The translations under genes were made by a program, and so were the position numbers. This document shows positions 32,924 to 47,400 of a DNA stretch of 64,000 nt, piece after piece. The notes beneath the pieces are model-generated. The model saw only the letters and a list, made by a program, of their open reading frames with translations. It did not search any database and was not told where the DNA came from. Source of the DNA: Antedon mediterranea (taxonomy: Eukaryota > Echinodermata > Crinoidea > Comatulida > Antedonidae); contig NC_092679.1 in NCBI RefSeq assembly GCF_964355755.1, positions 1,364,001-1,428,000 on the forward strand, written 5' to 3'. Position 1 is the stretch's first letter; each line of letters starts with the position of its first letter.

Positions 32924-35900
32924 ATGCAAAATAATAAAGATGAAATAATTGAGAATGATCGTGTAAATATGACTAGATTAGAATCAAATCCGCAGCCTTT
33001 AAATAATACTGAAGAGTCGACAGTTAATTCAAGTAAAACTGACAGTAGCTTTGCAGAGGCTGTTTCAAATAGCAAATCACATGACAATGTACAGAACTTA
33101 GAAACTAAAAAATCAGACAATGATATTAAAACTCGACAAGGACGAGGGCGACACAAACATCGAGCAGAGGACAAATCAAATGAAGTCGTCAATGTTGGGA
33201 ACAATTATAAGGAACATGTAGATGGTGTTGGTCACACGGAAAATAATACAGAACATTCTGGAAGTGTGGGAAAATGGGAAAAGAAACTGGAGAAAAAAAA
33301 ACTTGAATATAAAGAACAAAAACATGATTTAAAACAAAAGTTACAGGACACGAAAACAAAATTTCAAGAGGAAGTAAGTATATCCTACTGACTAATGTCT
33401 TTTATTATTATGTATATATTTTTTAATATATAAAGTATCAATGAATTGCAATCAGACTATAAGTGAGTTAAGGTCCTATGTAAAGCACCTAGAGGGGTCA
33501 GTGATCCATTAGGCGCTATATAAATACTGTTTATTATTATTATTATAAGGTCTTAATATTTCTTAAAATTCCAAAAAGAAAATTTAGTGAAAAAAAAACA
33601 CATAAATAACAGTATAGTATTGATTTCTATAAAGTAAAACCATCATGAAGCCCCTACTGTACAATGGGTCTATGCTTAAGCCCTTACTGTACAATGGGTC
33701 TATGCTTAAGCCCCTACTGTACAATGGGTCTATGCTTAAGCCCCTACTGTACAATGGGTCTATGCTTAAGCCCCTACTGTACAATGGGTCTATGCTGAAG
33801 CCCCTACTGTACAATGGGTCTATGCTTAAGCTCTGTCTACACTATCAAAATGGTTTGACCAAAAAAAAGTGTGATGTGCCCAAATATGGTGGTGATATGC
33901 CCAAATATTATAGTAGCATCATCATGTTCATAATATATGGCCACATCACATTTTTTTTATCCCATAGTTTGATCAGAGATGTAAAATAATATCCCTGGTT
34001 TGATAGTGTAGACAAGGCTTTAAAGTATATAATTTACACCCCAGGGTTGTCTTGTACCATGGAACTACAGTATAATATAATATCTTATATCATAAGACAC
34101 ACCTGCCCTACAGTATAACACAATTAATTTCATTCACATTGTATCTATATTCTAGCCACCATCTAAGCAAGAGGTAGGCAGTTGAACTTGGCATGTGTAT
34201 GTGTTTTATGTACAGTTGTATTGTAATACTATATAGTGTTTGTTGCATGTTTTTATATAAAATAATATATATAAAACCGGAAAAAAAATGAATTCAATGA
34301 AGATACAAACAGAATACTATAAGCAAAATCAAAATGATAAAGTAATTTAAATCAGGCAGAAAGAAGTATAGAGCTTTCGGTAAAAAAAAAACCTCCAGTC
34401 TTTCATATTCATACACACTGTATCCAAACTATACAACACAATAGAATGTATATTAAAAGATGAACAACAATATAGTACAGTATCAAAATCATCAATATCA
34501 GAAATACATGTACAGTATGATAAATTACATGTCATTTTTCGTTTGAATCTAATTAACTACAGAATGGTGCCATAAATTTGAAGTGTAATTATTGACACAG
34601 TAATCAAACTCTGTGTAATTAAAGTTCCTTCAATGCAAACACATTTTATTGAGTAGTTACGACCAAACGTTTAAAAAAAAAGAAAATTTAACGAGAATCT
34701 TTATTGATTAACCTGTTGCTTTTTACGCAATTAAGCAATCCGCGGTAGAATTGATTGAACGCATAATATAAAGCGCTTGATTGGCCCTTTATCGACCAAT
34801 CATTTCTCCTACACCATGTAGAACAAGACAGGACTTAAAATTCTTGTATAAATTTCTTAATTCTATTTTAATTGTTTCGTTATTTTACTTTGACATCTCT
34901 GACATACTGTAATTTTCGCTTTGATCACCTTGTCAAATTTTCTTGCGTAAATGTCTGTAAAAATGGGTGTCTCTGTAGATTTTCGTTGTTCCTTAGATGT
35001 TTTGGTGTAACCTTTTCAATTTCAATGTATTATTGTATATGTTAATAATATTTTAATATTCAACTTGTTGGTGTTCACTGCTTGAAATAAAGAACGATCG
35101 GCAGGAACGTGATGTTTTTGTGATAAGCACTATTTACAATACCTTCTGCAATTATGATAAATGGTAGTTACTTGTTGGAGGTCACTTTATATTGTCTGAG
35201 ATAACAGTAGTGTCATTAGAAAACAAACATTTACATGACAAATAACGCACAAGTTTATTGTAATCCAGTAGCTACTGTCTCTGTATTGCTAACAATACAA
35301 AGAGAAGATTAAGGTACTTTGGTAACCATGGTAACCATGTCGTTAAGTTCCCTCGCATATAATTTATATTACAATTATGATCAATAACAACATTTTACTG
35401 AAACTCAATTTATCCTGTGATCCATTTTATTATAATTTTAAACACAAATAGTTGGTTGTATAGTAACATCACTGTGTATAGACTTAAGCCTTGTCTATAC
35501 TATCAAACTTTATGTGACAACAAAATGTGATGTACCCATATATGGACATGATGATGTCATATCACTACCATATTTGTGCATATCACTACCATATTTGTGC
35601 ATATCACTACCATATTTGGGCACATCACACATTTTTTTTGGTCAAAGTACAGTAGTTTGGTAATGTAGACAATTGTTTTCATATACAGTGGTAAGATCAA
35701 TAGTTGTTGGTGCAGTGCTATCTGGTATGGCAATTTAAATCCTTGTTTATACCATGTGTTTTTTACATACTATACTTTTAACATATTATTTTATGTTGTG
35801 ATACAATTAAAACGGAGATATGGTTTTGTAAACAGATCAAGAAGTATGAAACGGATTTATCCGACAAACGACGAGAATATTTGACACAGCTAACGGAACT

Positions 35901-37743
35901 ACAGATGGATGAAGAAATGCAAAGTATGGCAAAAAGAATGGAAGAACTGAAAGAACTCGAAGACGAATTGGATCGGCGGTTTAAACAGTGCATGGATTTC
36001 GAGACAGAGGTGAGAAAACCCATGGTCTGTATCGTAAGTCAGTTTGTGTGTTCTGTGGTGGAGAGTTTCTAACATGCTGTCACAATACTGTTACTGCTAT
36101 TAATACCTGTCCATAAGTGACACCAATGGTAAGATGTTTTAATTTGGTGGACAGTGTCTAACTTGCTGTCACAATACTTTTTTAATGTATGAACCTACAG
36201 GGTAAGTTCAATTTGGTGGACAACTTAGTACTGTACTAATTTTCATTGTTTGGGATGGGGATTTCTTGCATTATTTTTGGTTGCGGTTTCTGAATTTTAA
36301 ATCACAATTTATTTTTAGAACTAATCATTTTCAATGTTTTGAATGGTGGAATTCTTGCATTATTTTGTTGATTTCTGAATTTAATTTGTTACTTTAACAA
36401 AATTTGTAAAGACTGAAGTGGAAAAAATTTCATGCAGTGTGTGATCAGCTATTTCTGTCTAAATTAAGTATTTTAATATTGTATTTTGCAATTTTATTTT
36501 TAGATTGAGCAGGCAGAAAAATACCTTGACAGAAGAAGTGAAATATGTAAGAGTCGAGAAGAGCAGCTGAAAAATCTAGACGAGGTATTTTAACATATTC
36601 TTAACTTTCTCACGTTGATGTCCTAGCGTAAAAATCTTTAAAGAATGAGGTTGAAACTAAATTAAGATTCAGGACAAAATTTAAATTGTATACAACGTAA
36701 AAAATTGTAATTCAATGAAGCTTTTCTACAAATTGCTGAATTTGTCTTGAACATTTTAAATTTGTGTTTGATTGATAATTAAGTTACAATAATTATGTTA
36801 AATTCACAATTGTCGTTTTCAGGAATTGGATATACTACACAGCGAACTTGAGCTTGACAAAGAACGATTGCAGGGGTCAGGGGTCAACGTTAATTCAATA
36901 CTGACAACTAAACGTGGTGAAAGGTATTAAAATAAATAAGAAGTGTGTCACAGAATCGAGCGAAGAATTCAATATCGACTAACAATAAATTGACATCACA
37001 TTTTGAATGTTCGTCCTGAATTTTGGCAAATTTAAAGCTCCCTATTCTACTTCCACTAACTAAAAATAAAATTACTGTAGTGTAGATTTGTCATGGTATT
37101 ATTGTAAAGATACAAAACATGACCTGTCATTAATATTCATATTCACAGGTTCAATGACCTTCAACACCTGAATGACGAAGATGATTACATTCTAAAAGCT
37201 AATTTACGTAAAACAGAAACGGAGTTAAAATCAACCAAATACAATTTACAAACAATGTCAGAACAGTTACATTCTGTACATGATGAGGTGAGTGGTTTAA
37301 AGGCGGAAAAGAAGAAAAACGAACAAAAAATTAAACATCTTGAAACGCAACTAGCAGTGGCGCTTGGACAATTAAGCCAAAGGAATTTGGCAAGTGGAAA
37401 CAGTACACCAACAAACAAACCTAAAGATCAAGAGCGTTACAAATCTGTACACAAACATATCACGTTAAACAGATTAAATGAAGATGGACTATTGAGCATA
37501 AACCAACAGGCTCAGCTACGTAGGAAAAACAGCAGCGACAGGTCATCGTCTTCTGACGGGGGTCGCGCATCTCGGTATAGTATCAGGCGTAATGAGTCTA
37601 AATTGACAAGTGGACTGCAGCCAGGTACATCTGATGGTATGGGATCATCGGAAGGATCTGGTAGTATGATCGGTGACCATGTTGTTGATAGCACGGTCTG
37701 TGAGCCTGCGTCCAGTAAAAGCACAACATGTAATGTCATGTGA
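32924..37743 (+). CDS. Coiled-coil protein with a CaaX-like C-terminus (CNVM)
   Basis: Exons 32924-33373, 34156-34173, 35836-36009, 36504-36584, 36823-36923, 37149-37743 join in frame to 472 residues. The second exon is an 18-nt microexon (PPSKQE). Residues 1-115 are polar and disordered, with a basic RGRGRHKHR patch. About residues 117-330 are highly charged heptad sequence (KKLEKKKLEYKEQKHDLKQK; LTELQMDEEMQSMAKRMEEL), predicted coiled coil. The last 140 residues are Ser-rich and end CNVM, which fits a CaaX box with Met, as in farnesylated lamin B or K-Ras. I do not recognise the family. Start: the exon opens after ATCACAG at 32908 and the first ATG is 32924; an upstream coding exon cannot be excluded. 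AATAAA at about 38207 fits the 3' end. It is tail-to-tail with KNTC1, stops 740 bases apart. Confidence 0.82.
33647..33829. repeat. 30-bp minisatellite, about 6 units
   Basis: Units AAGCCCCTACTGTACAATGG plus GTCTATGCTT repeat every 30 bases with few changes. It is in intron 1 of the coiled-coil gene and runs directly into MITE family A copy 5. Open frames on both strands are by-products of the 30-base (3n) period. Confidence 0.93.
33826..34023. mobile_element. MITE family A, copy 5, fused to a minisatellite
   Basis: Left end TTAAGCTCTGTCTACACTAT overlaps the last minisatellite unit; right end GATAGTGTAGACAAGGCTTT. An extra GATCAGAGATGTAAAATAAT insert lies near the right end. Confidence 0.85.
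35484..35672. mobile_element. MITE family A, copy 6
   Basis: Left end TTAAGCCTTGTCTATACTAT. The core ATATCACTACCATATTTGTG is repeated three times inside, so this copy grew by internal tandem duplication. The right end is degenerate (GGTAATGTAGACAATT). Confidence 0.82.
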
Positions 37744-38482
37744 CCTGTAGTCACTATATTGTGAATGGAGATCAAGTAATTCAATTAATTCGGTTGAAAT
37801 ATCATCCTTGTGTCCAGGATACAAAAACATCAAACAATTTCAAATAGCACAATAATATCGCACACAAATAGTATACAGTAACAGAAAACAAAATCTATTG
37901 TAATTGTACCACATTAGAAGAGAGCTCATCATTTTCCTACCTTAAGTGTCGAAATGTTATGGATTGCTGAGAATGTAGTATCTAGTAACAATTTGTTAAA
38001 ATATATAATACAATTTTATAAAAAGTTTTAACAATGCAGATGTATGCATCATGTGCCTATGTTTTCAAATAATTTTTGTAACATTTCTGAACTCTCTCTA
38101 CTGTATAATTTAATAAGTGGATGCAATTTTGTTTTAATTAAATGCATAAATATGTTATTATCCCTATTTAGGCAGGCAGACATTCAAGACTGATAAATTG
38201 TACAGTAATAAACTTGGTTACAACTGTATACAGCTTTTCTGTTACAATAAGGTGTAGAAAACTGGGAAAAACATGGCACAATCAGAAAATACAATTAAAT
38301 AAATATTGCTATCAGAATTTATTACTACCCATGGGTAATTTTTTACGTTTTGCAATAATATACTATCTAGTTATTCATATACATTGATTGAGTAATAATT
38401 AGTTATATAATTTGATTGACATAAAAGTACAATCAATGCCATATCGTCTTTTTTCAAACCATTATAAGGATATATTGGTCTT
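37744..38482. terminator. Tail-to-tail spacer, coiled-coil gene / KNTC1
   Basis: 3' untranslated regions of two convergent genes. AATAAA on the plus strand at about 38207, and TTTATT (AATAAA on minus) near 38317, are plausible polyadenylation signals, which would make the transcripts overlap little or not at all. Confidence 0.5.
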
Positions 38483-41400
38483 TCACATCTTGAGTTTTTC
38501 ATCAATTCTATCAGCATAACTTTCCAAGTTATGAAACGCCAGAAACACCTACAACAAATGTAAAACACCTTTTTCAATTATGAATTCATAATTCATCCAT
38601 GGTGACAGAGCAATTCTACATTCATCATTTTTATAATAGCACTTAACCAAATTGTGTTACTATATCTCCTAAACCGCATGACCAAAACTCACAGGATTCT
38701 CCTTCAGCCATTTGGCCATGAATAAAAATTGTATGTTTAGACCAATTTCACAATCAGGTCACAGAGACATGATCATGAATTTTACTAATCAAATGGTGGA
38801 CATTCATTTGACAGCAAACTGCTAATATTTCTAAATTTAAATAGCAAGTTGTACATAATATACAAACCTTTAGTTTTGTTAGGTGCGAGTCGTTGACAGT
38901 TTGTTTTGCGGCTTCTGTGTTTGGATGCAGTCGTAGGTAATTACTGACAAGCTGAGTAGCATCATTTATCCTATAAATTAAAAACAAAACTATCTATATA
39001 AACTTCATTGGAAGAGTGGATATAAGTTCCTCTGAATTCTTTACAATACACTAAAGCCTTGTCTAAACTATCAAACTTTATGTGACAAAAAATGTGATGT
39101 GCCCATATATGGACATGATGTCATATCACTACCATGTTTTGGCATATCACTACCGTATTTGGGCACATCACCCTTTTTTTTGTCAAACTAGTTTGATAGT
39201 GTAGACAAAGCTTAAAAAAGAATCTCTATACAAAACAAAAGCTTTTTTAATTGGAAGGGTAATTTGATGGAGAGCTAGTGTATATTAAAATATAATAATT
39301 TTCTATTCACAAACAAACTTATCCAGGGGCGGAGTAGGTTTTCATGTAGGCGTAGTGGCATAGTGTTTACCTGTCTTGCTGCAGTATGTACTTAATGACC
39401 TTTTCTATCCTCTGATGGCTTACAAGAAACAAAGCCAGTGGTTTGTAGTGACTGGTATTGGCTAAGTCATCATACATGCCTCTTTCATCTATATTTATGA
39501 AGACAGCCGATCGAATCTGAAAACACAATAGTAGATGGTGCACAGGCCAATGATGTATAGTTTTGTATGGTGTTATGAGAAAGGGATAAAGTATGATCAT
39601 AGTTCATAGTAAAGTCCACTAACCTGTTGGGACTGTGGTAAAACCTTTTTTTTTCCTTGGTATTTTTTCACTTGGTCCAATATTTTCAAGTGACACTTAC
39701 TGCTTAGCATAACCTTAGAAAAAACAAAATGGGTTTTTTCTGTTGAGTGGCGAGTTACTAATAATCACAAGTATGCCTCGTTAAATAGAGTGATTATTTC
39801 AACGAATTAGATATTCTCCCTTTTCAACCAATACATAATATCTACTGTGAATTATGTAGGCTAGACATTACTCTTTTACAAATAGTATATGAAGATTGTA
39901 ACAACCCTGTTGGTTCAGTACCTGCTGCTTACTTGGGCTCGAATCTAACCACTAGTCATCACCACAAGCTCGGTGATCTAGAGGTATGAACGCCAGGCTA
40001 GTGATCTGGAGGTCATGGGTTCGAGTCCCACCAAAGAATTACTCAAATGTACTTAGTATAAAGTACAATTACATCAGAGTAAGGAAAAACATCTGAACAA
40101 TTATATGAAAAATTGTGAGTAACTGATTTAATTCTGTTTTTCCCAACAATTCCATTTCTTAGTACCATATTAAATCTCCAAAAACGTTAGTATACTGTTT
40201 TGATATTTGGCTCTACACGGATGTATACCTGTAGCTGCTGTTTGCGCTTTTCAGTTTGCGGAATCAACAGTAAACATCCCAGGCTGTGGGCATGCATTTC
40301 AACTCCAAGAAACTGTCGTGAAAAATTTAAATGATCCATATCCAACAACATTGGACACCTGAAATTAAGAATTAAATAAGTAAATAAACAATACCGGATA
40401 TAAAAGAACCCCTATTAAGGAGACACATTAAGGACTCAACAAATAATAGGTGTGTCCCAAAGAAGGCGGTTCTATTGCAGTTTGGGTAATACAGCATTTA
40501 CAAATGTTTATCATTCCAAAATATCTGACCTTTGTAACAAAACGTATGCTTTATGACACGCTAACTCTTGGTCTTCTGTCAGAGGCAGTGATACTGAAAT
40601 GTCAAAGTTCAAATTATGAATTAATACTTGTTGTTATCATACATGTCTTTATGTAGCTAGTCATACCAACATGTGCCTGGTTACCTGTTGAGAATGGTCT
40701 GTTGATAATAATCTTCCAGACATTGGGTAGACATCTGACTTGCCATAAGCAAGGAATTGCAGATAGTGTCACCAAAACATGTTGTAAGTAATCCATCTGT
40801 AAATGAATATGAACAGCAATCTTTATGATGATCAAAAAAATGTAAATTTATGAGTTCCTTTTAACATAAAGAATACTACTAGATAGACTTAGGAAAAACA
40901 CAGTGGGGTTATAACTTAAGTATAATTAAAGACTTCAGTTCCATTATATTTACTTCAAAAGTTAGAGAAAATGTATTTACGCTCTTTAAAAGTTAAATTT
41001 GATTTTAAATTTTCACATAACTAACACTACAGCCAATAGAGATAATTTGTTTGGTCCTGAAGGCATCCTCTCAATAGGGGTGCTCTATTGTATTGTATAT
41101 AAAATACCAACCATGCTGTATTTATACAACTGCTGCAAGATACTGTTCCAAAGATTAGGGTCGTAAATCTCGTAATCCAAGCAGAGGTCAGAGATCAAGC
41201 GCAACGCTTTTGGTTCGTGGGCGTGATTACGCCACAAACCACGGACTAAACCATCCTTGTTTGACGTAACAAACGTTGTCATCTTCATCCCTGCATTTAT
41301 TGACTGTAAGTCGTTCAGATATAACAAGTTCTGCATGAAATCTCTAGTAAAATAAAATGATATATTAATACAAAAAAAAATAATAATAATAATTTTCAAC

Positions 41401-44400
41401 CTGCCTTTCACATTAAAAAAAAATTATTATAGAATATATGAATATGGTATAAGAATCACCTGCCCCTAAAGCAGCTCTGTCTACACTATTGAACTTGATT
41501 TGACAAAATAATGTGATGTGCCCATATGGAAACGATGACATCATATCACTACCATAAAGCATATCATTACCATATTTGAGCACATCAAACTTTTTTAGAT
41601 AGTGTAAACAGAGCTTAATGCTTACAGCACATGCCACTTTGCTAAACAAAGCAACTTGTTGAGTCCACATACCTGATATCATCCACAGGCCTTAAAGAAA
41701 TTCTCTCGATCTCATCTTTGTTGATCAAGTTAAATAGACATCGAAGAGCGCGAATTTGACATGCAAAATCCGTGTGAGAGGATGATTCCTAGTACAGAAA
41801 AAATTGGAAATTATCATGTTAATAGGTCATAGTTCATATGCAGGAAAATTGAGACATGCTTCCTCATGCTATTCCTCAACTAAACAGTCATGGTTTCTAG
41901 GCCCAGACGGCAATCAACACATCAATGAGTTGGTTCCTGATCATTGGAAATCAAAAGCTCCCTAATGCATGTTGATAAAGAATATACAATTGAAGAAAAT
42001 GTTTATAAATCCATATTTACCTTAAATGCGTGACCAAGCAGGAAGAGGGCGCTGTTCTCAATCTGGCTGTATTGTAATATATACATGACCCTAATTAAAA
42101 AAAAAGATAATTATTGTCATAAACATAGGTGAACATGTAATCCTACCAGGTACCCATTCACACCTGGGTGGAGAGAGACAAACGTAAGTGAGTATTAGCA
42201 TCTATCATCATTGCAGGAAAATATCAGGCTTTACTACAAACTGAAAATCTATGTTCACCTTCTTAAACTCTTTTCTTCTTCACTAATTTGGACTTCTTTG
42301 ATTAGGTTGAACGTATTGAATGAAAAGTTAATCTGCAGAAACAAACAATAAAAACATTTAATACTCAAAGTGTCCCTTTAATAGGGGTGTCTCCTGAATA
42401 GAGGTTGGATGTAGTGATACAAGATATATTTCCCTTGTTTGTTTCACAGGAAAGTGTTCCCTTAATAGGGGTGTTCAATGAATAGGGGTTGGGGACACCT
42501 GCAGTGATGCCTTAGGGACCCAACAATGTGTCCCTTAATAATAGAGGTGTCCCTAAATAGGTCTGTACTATGAATAGGGGTTGGGGACACCTGCAGTGAT
42601 GCCTTAGGGACCCAACAATGTGTCCCTTAATAATAGAGGTGTTCCTAAATAGGTCTGTCCTCTGAATAGGGGTTGGGGACACCTGCAGTGACGCCTTAGG
42701 GACCCAACAATGTGTCCCTTAATAATAGGTGTCCCTAAATAGGTCTGTCCTATGAATAGGGGTTGGGGACACCTGCAGTGACGCCTTAGGGACCCAACAA
42801 TGTGTCCCTTAATAATAGGTGTCCCTAAATAGGTCTGTCCTATGAATAGGGGTTGACTATAGTGTTAAAACATATTGCACTTTGTTCGGAGAAGATATAC
42901 TGTATATATTATTGATACATTAAAATTTATGAATATGCTTATTATTATTACATTAAATGTTACACTTACAGTTTCATCCTCCAGTTGTTTAGTCGGCGTG
43001 TACAGCAGCCATTTCTCAGTCAACGTCCGTCGTATCTTATTAATGTTACTGTTATTAACCTTTGCAATCTCATCAACAGCTTTGTGAATGTCTGAAAACA
43101 TTTAGTACATACTAAGTTTCAAAATGATATACTGCTTTATATTATTAATATTCATAAATAATGGTTAATTATCGGTGATATGTTTTAATGATGTTTTCTT
43201 CATACTGTTTTCGGAGTTGGAAGTGCAGAGTGCATTAAGGTCTTCAACCATGCTGTGTTCGAACTATGGAGTTTCATTTTTTAGTTCACACCAAACCAAA
43301 CTGTTGACTGACCCCGTGTGTGCAAATTCCAATGTTTTGCTAGGTAACTGGGCAAAGGGGTATTGGATATTTAATCTACTGTGTTGTTACCTGGTACACC
43401 ATCTAACTCTCCTGCCATTTTTTTCTCAATTGATGGATGTTCATACAACTTGAAGATGAGTCTCGCTGGAGTGTGAACAATTGAGAGGTATTCTTTGTCT
43501 GCAAGTCCATACTTGTATAGTACCTGTTCAGTTGCTAGGCAGCTATGCACCTCTACCAGCTTCTTATGCATCATGCTTGACTTCTCTAACTCTTTTGGCT
43601 GATGAGCAAAAGAAGACATTTAGATTTCACCGGATACATGAGCAGTATCAAGTCTAGCAACAATGAACATAATGCAGTATCTTTTAGCCCATATTTAATA
43701 CTGTATCGTGTCTTCTAACACTATACAGTAGCATATTCTTCAAAAGCGTTACGTCACGAAATTTCTGCAAAGTAGCTTTTTGGTAGATTGGTTAGTGTTT
43801 ATTTAGACGTTAGGTGCTATGGTATAGGCCTGTTCCTGTCAGCAGACACGATACAGCTAAGTGAAATAAAACAAAAAATCGTACCTTTTCTTTGCATGTC
43901 ACCTTCCACCTTGAAGCCAGTAACACACAGAAATGAAGAGCTACAACTTTTTCTGGACCTAGAGAGATTGAAATAAACAATGCTATATACAGTTTAATCA
44001 CTACTATGAGGACGCCTTCAAGGGGACACAACAAAGTGTCGGCTTAATAGAGGTGTTCCTTACTAAGATAAGATAAATCTTTATTGTCATGAACACAAGG
44101 CGAACATGAAATTTGTTAACAATTTCTATAGAATATCATAACGGTTAGTTGACATCAATAAATACTAAAAAAACTTCACTTCTGCTAGATAAACAGTAAA
44201 AATTACAAAACATCAACAAGAGAAGCATCAAGGTGGTCGCTTGCAGTGCAGCGCCCTCAATCTTGTGTTTCCTTCTTCGTTTTATTGCAAAGCGTCCCCT
44301 TAATAGGTGTCACAGACAGGCCCTACTATACTGTAAATGATTTAGTCCCCTTAATAGGGGTGTCACGGACAGGCCCTACTATACTGTAAATGATTTAGTA

Positions 44401-47400
44401 TGTATGATCAGTATACTTGGGCTCGAATCTAACCCCTAGCCATCAGCGCAACCTCAGTGGTTGGTGATGGCTAGTGATCTTGAGGTCATGGGTTCGAGAC
44501 TGAGAATTGAGAATTACTATTCTCAATGTACTTTAATAGTATAAAGTACAAATTACATACGAGTAGGGAAAAACATCTGACCAATGATATTATTTATGGA
44601 TTACTTTATTGTTGCTTACCAGTTGGTAATTCCTGAGCTACTAGCCTAGCTGATGCTACAGATACAGCAGGATCAGCTATGCTCATCAACATGTTCTTGA
44701 TGCCTTGCAGTGTCCTCATGTCCAGCTTCCTTGTCTTACTGCTGGATGCATTCTCTTTGTGTTTCTTCAAAACGTTGTGTATTGCGTTTACGTACAGCAC
44801 ATCCCTGTTAAGCTAGAATCATTTAACATGTTTCTATTAAATTGTTCTTAAAACCAAACCAAGTTAGAAAACTATTTATTTACTTGACTACTATATTACT
44901 TAAGCGTGGTTCCCACTAGTGATGAAACGCAGCGACGTATTGCATGATCACAAGTTGGACGCAGACGGGGGCAAACAAAATTATTGGAAGGGCACTTTCT
45001 TAGGTTGCGTTACGTTGCATCGCTAGTGGGAACCATGCTTTATTAGGATTATTGTGGACCAAAGCCTGAAATAGGTAATCCTAGAAAACCAAAGGTTTGT
45101 AACAGTATCTTGTTGGGTACCATATCAAAAAGTTAGCGTGCTCAATACTTAAGTAGTACTTACATTTAACAGTTCAGAAATTGGTATAAGGTTATCAACT
45201 GATTCCTCATTTAATTCAGGAGCTAAAAAGAGAAATTATAGTAGATTCAAGATTCAAGACATTTTATTGGTCCACTTAAAAATGGAAATTTGTTTCTAAG
45301 GTACTAAAGTTTAGGAATAATGTCAGTCAAGTTTGAAGAATCTATGATCGAACCCAGTCTCTGTGGATTACAAGCATAGCATTCTAACCCACCATAGTAC
45401 CACTACTTACATAATATTTTCCACTGACCACCGCAGACGAGTGGATGATATGGCAGACGCTCCGATGACAGTGGTGATAAACTCTCAGCAGTTACAACCA
45501 ACTGGAGAGATAAACATAAAATCACTGGCTTTACAAAGGGGGAAAAACTAAAAGAATGGAAAAACCAAAAGGGTGGAAAAACCAAAAGGATGTTTTAAAG
45601 CATTTCTGCTTTTGGGAAAATTAACTTTATAAAGTAATGGACGCACACAATGTGTAAAATTATTGTTCATTTTAAACCATTTTATGATTTAATTGTACTT
45701 AAGTTATTAATGAGAAATTACAAAGTAATTAAAAAGTATAGTAAACAATTTTGCTAATGTATAAATATTACGATGTATATGAATTCACCTTATCTTCTTC
45801 CGTTCTACACTGAAATTGAACTTCAAATGGACCAGGCGGCTCACATCTGGTATACATCACAAGGTAGTTAAGTAGGTCTAGACCCTAAACATGAAGAAGT
45901 GAATTATAAATGACATTTATAATAGTATGGTCCAGAGTCACATGTTGCCTGGGTTAAGTGTTGCCTGGATTAAGTGTTGCCTGGATTAAGTGTTGCCTGG
46001 GTGACGTGTTGCCTGGGTGACGTTTTGTCTTTGATGATTTTGAGTGAAATAGTTTTAAAATGCAAAATATAACTTTTTAGTATTTTTAAATATCTAATGA
46101 ATGAGTATAATATTTTCCCTACCAGCTGTGCTTTTGCCATTTTGGAGGAATCCTCTACGCTGAAAATAAGGATAATACGCAACACAAACGTCAAGCGAGT
46201 GTAATCGTAAGAATTAACCTATGAAAAGATAAAGATAGTAAATATGAGTAACGTGGCTTAGCAGGAAACATAAACTTACGCTCTGTCTACACTATCAAAC
46301 TTTATGTGAAAAAAATGTTATGTGCCCATATATGGACATGATGATGTCATATCACTACCATATTTGGGTTTGATAAGCAAGAATGAGAAAACCCAACTTT
46401 TCAAATAGAGTAGAATCTCACTTTCCGGACACCTCTAATTAAGGAGAACTTTCCTGTTAAACAAACAAGGGGTATTATTTTCTGAGGGGGTCCCTTTAGT
46501 AGAGGTTCTACTGTGTAAGTAGCAATTACAAGTAATACTGACATTATCATACAAACCTTATCTAGAATTTTAAAGAGTTTAGTGGCAAGCAGACTATGAT
46601 TGCCGATCTCCATAGTGAGGTTAGCCACGAGAACATTATCAAATGGTTTGGATGACGAGGAGGAGGACGGTGCCAACAAAACTGCCTCAAGATACATTAA
46701 CAACGCATCGTCTTTGTCTAAATTAAAGTCACTACAAAAAAATAAAATGTTCTTATTGTTTGAAGGTTTGCATGGTGAAATCGAATGTTGATTAAAGTTT
46801 GCAGTACACCACATGTATACATAGTTCTATAATAATAATATAATATTAACATCTTTATTTGAAAAGAACTGTTGAGTTTCTCAACTTTACGATAATATAC
46901 TTTGAATGCAGAAAGTCAAGGAAACTGGGAATATAAGTAAAATTGGGTGGGACTGTGAAAGCTAAAACAATAGCAAGGTTCACAGTGGGAGGGATTGAAA
47001 TGTTTATCAAATAAATAAAATCTCGCCATAAACCTTACCTACAGAACTCTTTAATCATATCGATACCAACAGCAGGATTATCAATAAGCAGTGGTAGCAC
47101 CTGTAGTTTGTCCGATATCTCCTTGCTCATAAAAGCCTCTTTAAACGGGATCTGGGAAATTGTAAAAGACCCAGTGATCATTAAATCAGTACACAAACTT
47201 GACTGTCTTGAATATTAATGAGTACATATAAATACCAAATATTTTGAAAATAATTATGTGTACCATTTTAAGTACATTTATACATTACATAACAGTTGTA
47301 AAAATGAAAGCTGTCAATACCATACCTTAAATTTGCCTAGTCTGTATCCCCAGGAGGCGTTCACCTCAAGTTCTTGACAAAGTGCTAACACTTTGGTCTC

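Noticed and set aside
33584-33989. Open frames on both strands with a decapeptide repeat
   Set aside because: Produced by the 30-bp minisatellite, whose length is a multiple of three; it continues into a MITE.
32924-37743. Coiled-coil CaaX protein as the Spindly ortholog
   Set aside because: The dynein-adaptor CC1-box pattern and the Spindly motif are not seen, and length and layout differ. Kept only as a speculative analogy.
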